DNA of 64,000 nucleotides from Oasisia sp. SBJ-2009. Lineage: Eukaryota; Annelida; Polychaeta; Sabellida; Siboglinidae. Positions 61,324-64,000 of this stretch are shown in pieces. Position 1 is the first letter of the stretch. Each line of letters begins with the position of its first letter. The stretch lies in NCBI GenBank assembly GCA_964017155.1, contig OZ024856.1, positions 6,987,313 to 7,051,312 of the forward strand, in the 5' to 3' direction. The translations under genes were made by a program, and so were the position numbers. The notes under the pieces were generated by a model, which did not search any database, was not told where the DNA came from, and worked only from the letters and a program-made list of their open reading frames with translations.

Positions 61324-64000
61324 GTACGTCTGATTGGTTAACATATAATCTCTTCACTATATTCTTTTGGGATTCATTGACAGACGTTTTTGCAAAATGT
61401 TTACTTCAGAATGACAGAATAAATATATTTTCTGCCTCATCAAACAAAAGAGCAGAGTTGTTTGCTATGGACAGTATAACCAATACGACACTTAAATCAG
61501 TTATAACTCAAATATGAAATTAATGTAGTGCTCATTAGTTGTCATAAAACCATAATTAGAAAGCTTTTACTTTTAGAACCTTGAAAACTGTACAGTACAG
61601 CTGTACACGTCGTAGTTTAATATTTGTAATATTTGGTCTTTTTACAAAATGAACTAATTGCAAATACCAGAAGCATCTGTGTGTACATCAAAAGCCATTC
61701 ATCATCTGGTTAAAAGTCATGTTATTTTGAGTTGGAAACGACGTGAAAAATGGTACATACAAACGTAACCAGGTGGCAGCACTAAAATGTATGGCACATC
61801 AGATGCTGCCTCCTGGTGGGATTAATTTATATTGCAATGTTGGTATTTTTATGTCGTGGTGCCACGTCAGGTGACTAGATTTTATGAACGCTTCTTTATC
61901 TTTATCTTTTACCACCACTAGTGCAAACATCAGTTTTGAATGTTTTATTATGTCATAAAATATTTACAAAATGTAATTACACACGTTACCATAATGTAAA
62001 ACATTTCATTTATATCCTACTCTGCACTTCTGCTACACAACTTTGCTTTCAAATTCAAGTATAAAGTGACACATCCATGATGTGAAAACAAAAAAGATTA
62101 CAATTATCCCCTTGGTGATAGTGTTGTATATGTCTGACCAGTTTCAAATTTGGCATGGTGTGTAGTGATTGTTGAACTTAATATCACAACTAAATGCCTT
62201 TTATAATCGTGAACACATGCATCTGTTGGGTCCACGGAAATAATAAAAGTCGACATGTTTTACTTGTATTGACTCCGAAGTGTTCAGTTAAAATTACTGA
62301 TTAATTAAGCTGGAAGTTTTATGTAAAATATTCTTTGTATTATCAAATGTCGTCACGGATGCAGTTTTAATATACAACGAAGCAGTTTATTTGAACATTT
62401 TCTAAGCAATGAGGTCTGTGACATGTGAGCAAAGGTAGATAGCATATTAGCTGCTATTTGTTTACAGGCCATGAGCCGTAGATGAACACATGCGAAATGT
62501 TATTGCAACTGGGCCATAAAATGCACAATGAAACGAATACAATAACGAGCAAACCAATGATCCCAAACACGACCAGTTATGGCAGCTCTTGCAAGATGGC
62601 ATTAACGATACCTCCCTGGCTTTAATGACTGCTCCCAGTGGACAGATGCGAATGCCCTCGAAACACGGCTAAGCTGGATTCACGCTGCTGCATAATTCCG
62701 GTTCATTTTCAGTCAATCTCGGAGAGATGTTTTCATCAGCGTTGAGATTAGCCGCGCCGACTAGACTCTTCAACAAGTCATCCGTCTACATTAGGCCTTG
62801 ACATGTCGAGTTAGCAATAATTGGTCCGTCTGCAGAAATACTGATTCGGTTGCGAGTTCCACATATGCATATGCGCGGTTATCAAACCCTGTGTCGACGC
62901 ACTGTGGGCGCTCAAATGACCTTAGTTAACACCACTGCTTTGGGTTGCCGTGTAATCAACGATAGCGCTTCGACAAAAGGAAGTTGTCATTACGTTGAAT
63001 GGCTGCCCTGGATCGGACGAGCGGAAGCACACGCACACGTGGGTAGTGGGTCCGCAGAGTAATGGAAAATTATTAAATTTTCAGGGATGTGACCAGAGTT
63101 AAACGAGCACCACCACAAACTCCCCGTGTAGAAATCACATTATGTTTTAAATGGGGGGAAGTTTAAAAGGGTCCGGTTTATCAGTGTTGTACGAGTGATC
63201 AGTTTCTATTACAGAGAAACTTATGATGCGATTGCCGTTGTGTAAGAGTTGCCGTTGTGCGCTTTGGTATTTGCGTCGAAAGACACAATATAGCAATAAC
63301 ACATCTATGATACTTTGCTTACATTGTATATAATTTTATATTGCTTTAAAACAATTGTAATGTATGATATTGTTCATTGGATTAATCGATGTGTTCTAAT
63401 TGAAGATAGTCTCTTGTCTGAACCTTCAAATAAGTCAACTTAAAACGTATTTTACCATTTCAACAATACTAAATTAGTTCTGATCCGAATTCTGTGACTC
63501 CACTGCAAATTAGACTACAGAACAATCTTGTTACTTAGACGTCACATGACTTTAGTAAACTGGTTCTTCAGAACACACGCAGCGATCTCCGTGACATAAT
63601 ATAACTGTTTATTTTCTACAAATAGTGTTTTTATCGTGGGCAACTGTCCACTTGGCAACTGTTCTGCACAATTTCCCGAGTGCACTGGCTGACGTGGCGA
63701 GGCCTGACCAGCCGTGATACAAGGCGGACGTCCCTCGCGTGCTGCCGACGCCGCCGTCAGAAGCAGCTCGTGTCACCACGGTGCCCCGAGACAGGCAGGT
63801 GCATCGCCGCGTGGACATCACGTCACATCACGGCAGAAACAATGATTCACAGTTCATTTCCTCATTTCTTCTGCCCAATTGACTTCGTCCAAGTGTCAGC
63901 AGGCTGGACTCCACGGGCCGCGAACATGTTGGTTGAGCACACGGGGAAATTAGCAATTTACCGTTAGGCTAGCAGGAAGGCATTGAGTGGGCGTTAGGGA
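61324..64000. other. CDIN1 last intron, no gene recognised
   Basis: The intron after the 61323 donor continues to the window edge. GC-richer patches at 62540-63060 and 63640-63960 contain 70-95 codon open frames on both strands without recognisable similarity. They could be exons of a nested or neighbouring gene, but I see no splice-consistent model. Confidence 0.45.

Noticed and set aside
63609..63967. Possible exon on either strand near the window end
   Set aside because: GC-rich and open for 70-95 codons, but no recognisable motifs and no convincing splice signals.

Overview
This is a gene-rich stretch of an animal nuclear genome. The genes have many small exons with GT-AG introns, coding sequence that is GC-richer than the AT-rich introns, and several transposon families (CR1, L2-like and RTE-type LINEs, a tRNA-derived SINE, a Kolobok-like DNA transposon, hAT-like and other short inverted-repeat elements). 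Protein similarity is clearly bilaterian. The compact introns and repeat mixture suggest a marine invertebrate, perhaps a lophotrochozoan such as a mollusc; the exact group is inference. Nothing here is bacterial or viral.

Layout: (1) 20-22796 (+), a complete 24-exon Son of sevenless (SOS) gene, 1274 aa, the Ras/Rac exchange factor. (2) 25171-32258 (-), VTI1B, a Qb-SNARE of 224 aa in 7 exons, tail to tail with SOS. (3) 32.7-43 kb, a gene-poor block: a Kolobok-like transposon (TTAA duplications, THAP remnant) containing a CR1 LINE that itself contains an L2-like fragment; three tandem units of about 1.16 kb full of splice-like signals and hairpins; and a 1.2 kb inverted-repeat element. (4) 44175-51299 (+), RRP36, a nucleolar pre-rRNA processing factor of 380 aa. 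(5) 51633-54101 (-), MRPL11, mitochondrial ribosomal protein uL11m, 203 aa, convergent with RRP36. (6) 54231-61323 (+), CDIN1 (C15orf41), a PD-(D/E)XK nuclease-family protein whose last exon(s) lie beyond the window; it shares a 129 bp divergent promoter region with MRPL11. I find no confident gene in 61.3-64 kb.

The genes do not form one pathway: they cover Ras signalling (SOS), endosomal/Golgi fusion (VTI1B), ribosome biogenesis (RRP36), mitochondrial translation (MRPL11) and erythropoiesis/chromatin-linked nuclease biology (CDIN1).

The most unusual signal is that tandem repeats repeatedly sit on splice sites and often contain copies of them. In SOS, the exon 15 donor is copied 24 times (33 bp unit), the exon 21 acceptor 16 times (28 bp unit) and the exon 9 acceptor region 7 times (51 bp unit). 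The donors of exons 6, 16, 19 and 21 run straight into short repeats resembling the donor. RRP36 shows the same at one donor and one acceptor. Other highlights are a 191-copy perfect ATGTT array, a long foldback element split by a CR1 insertion, and the three-unit hairpin/splice-motif array upstream of RRP36.
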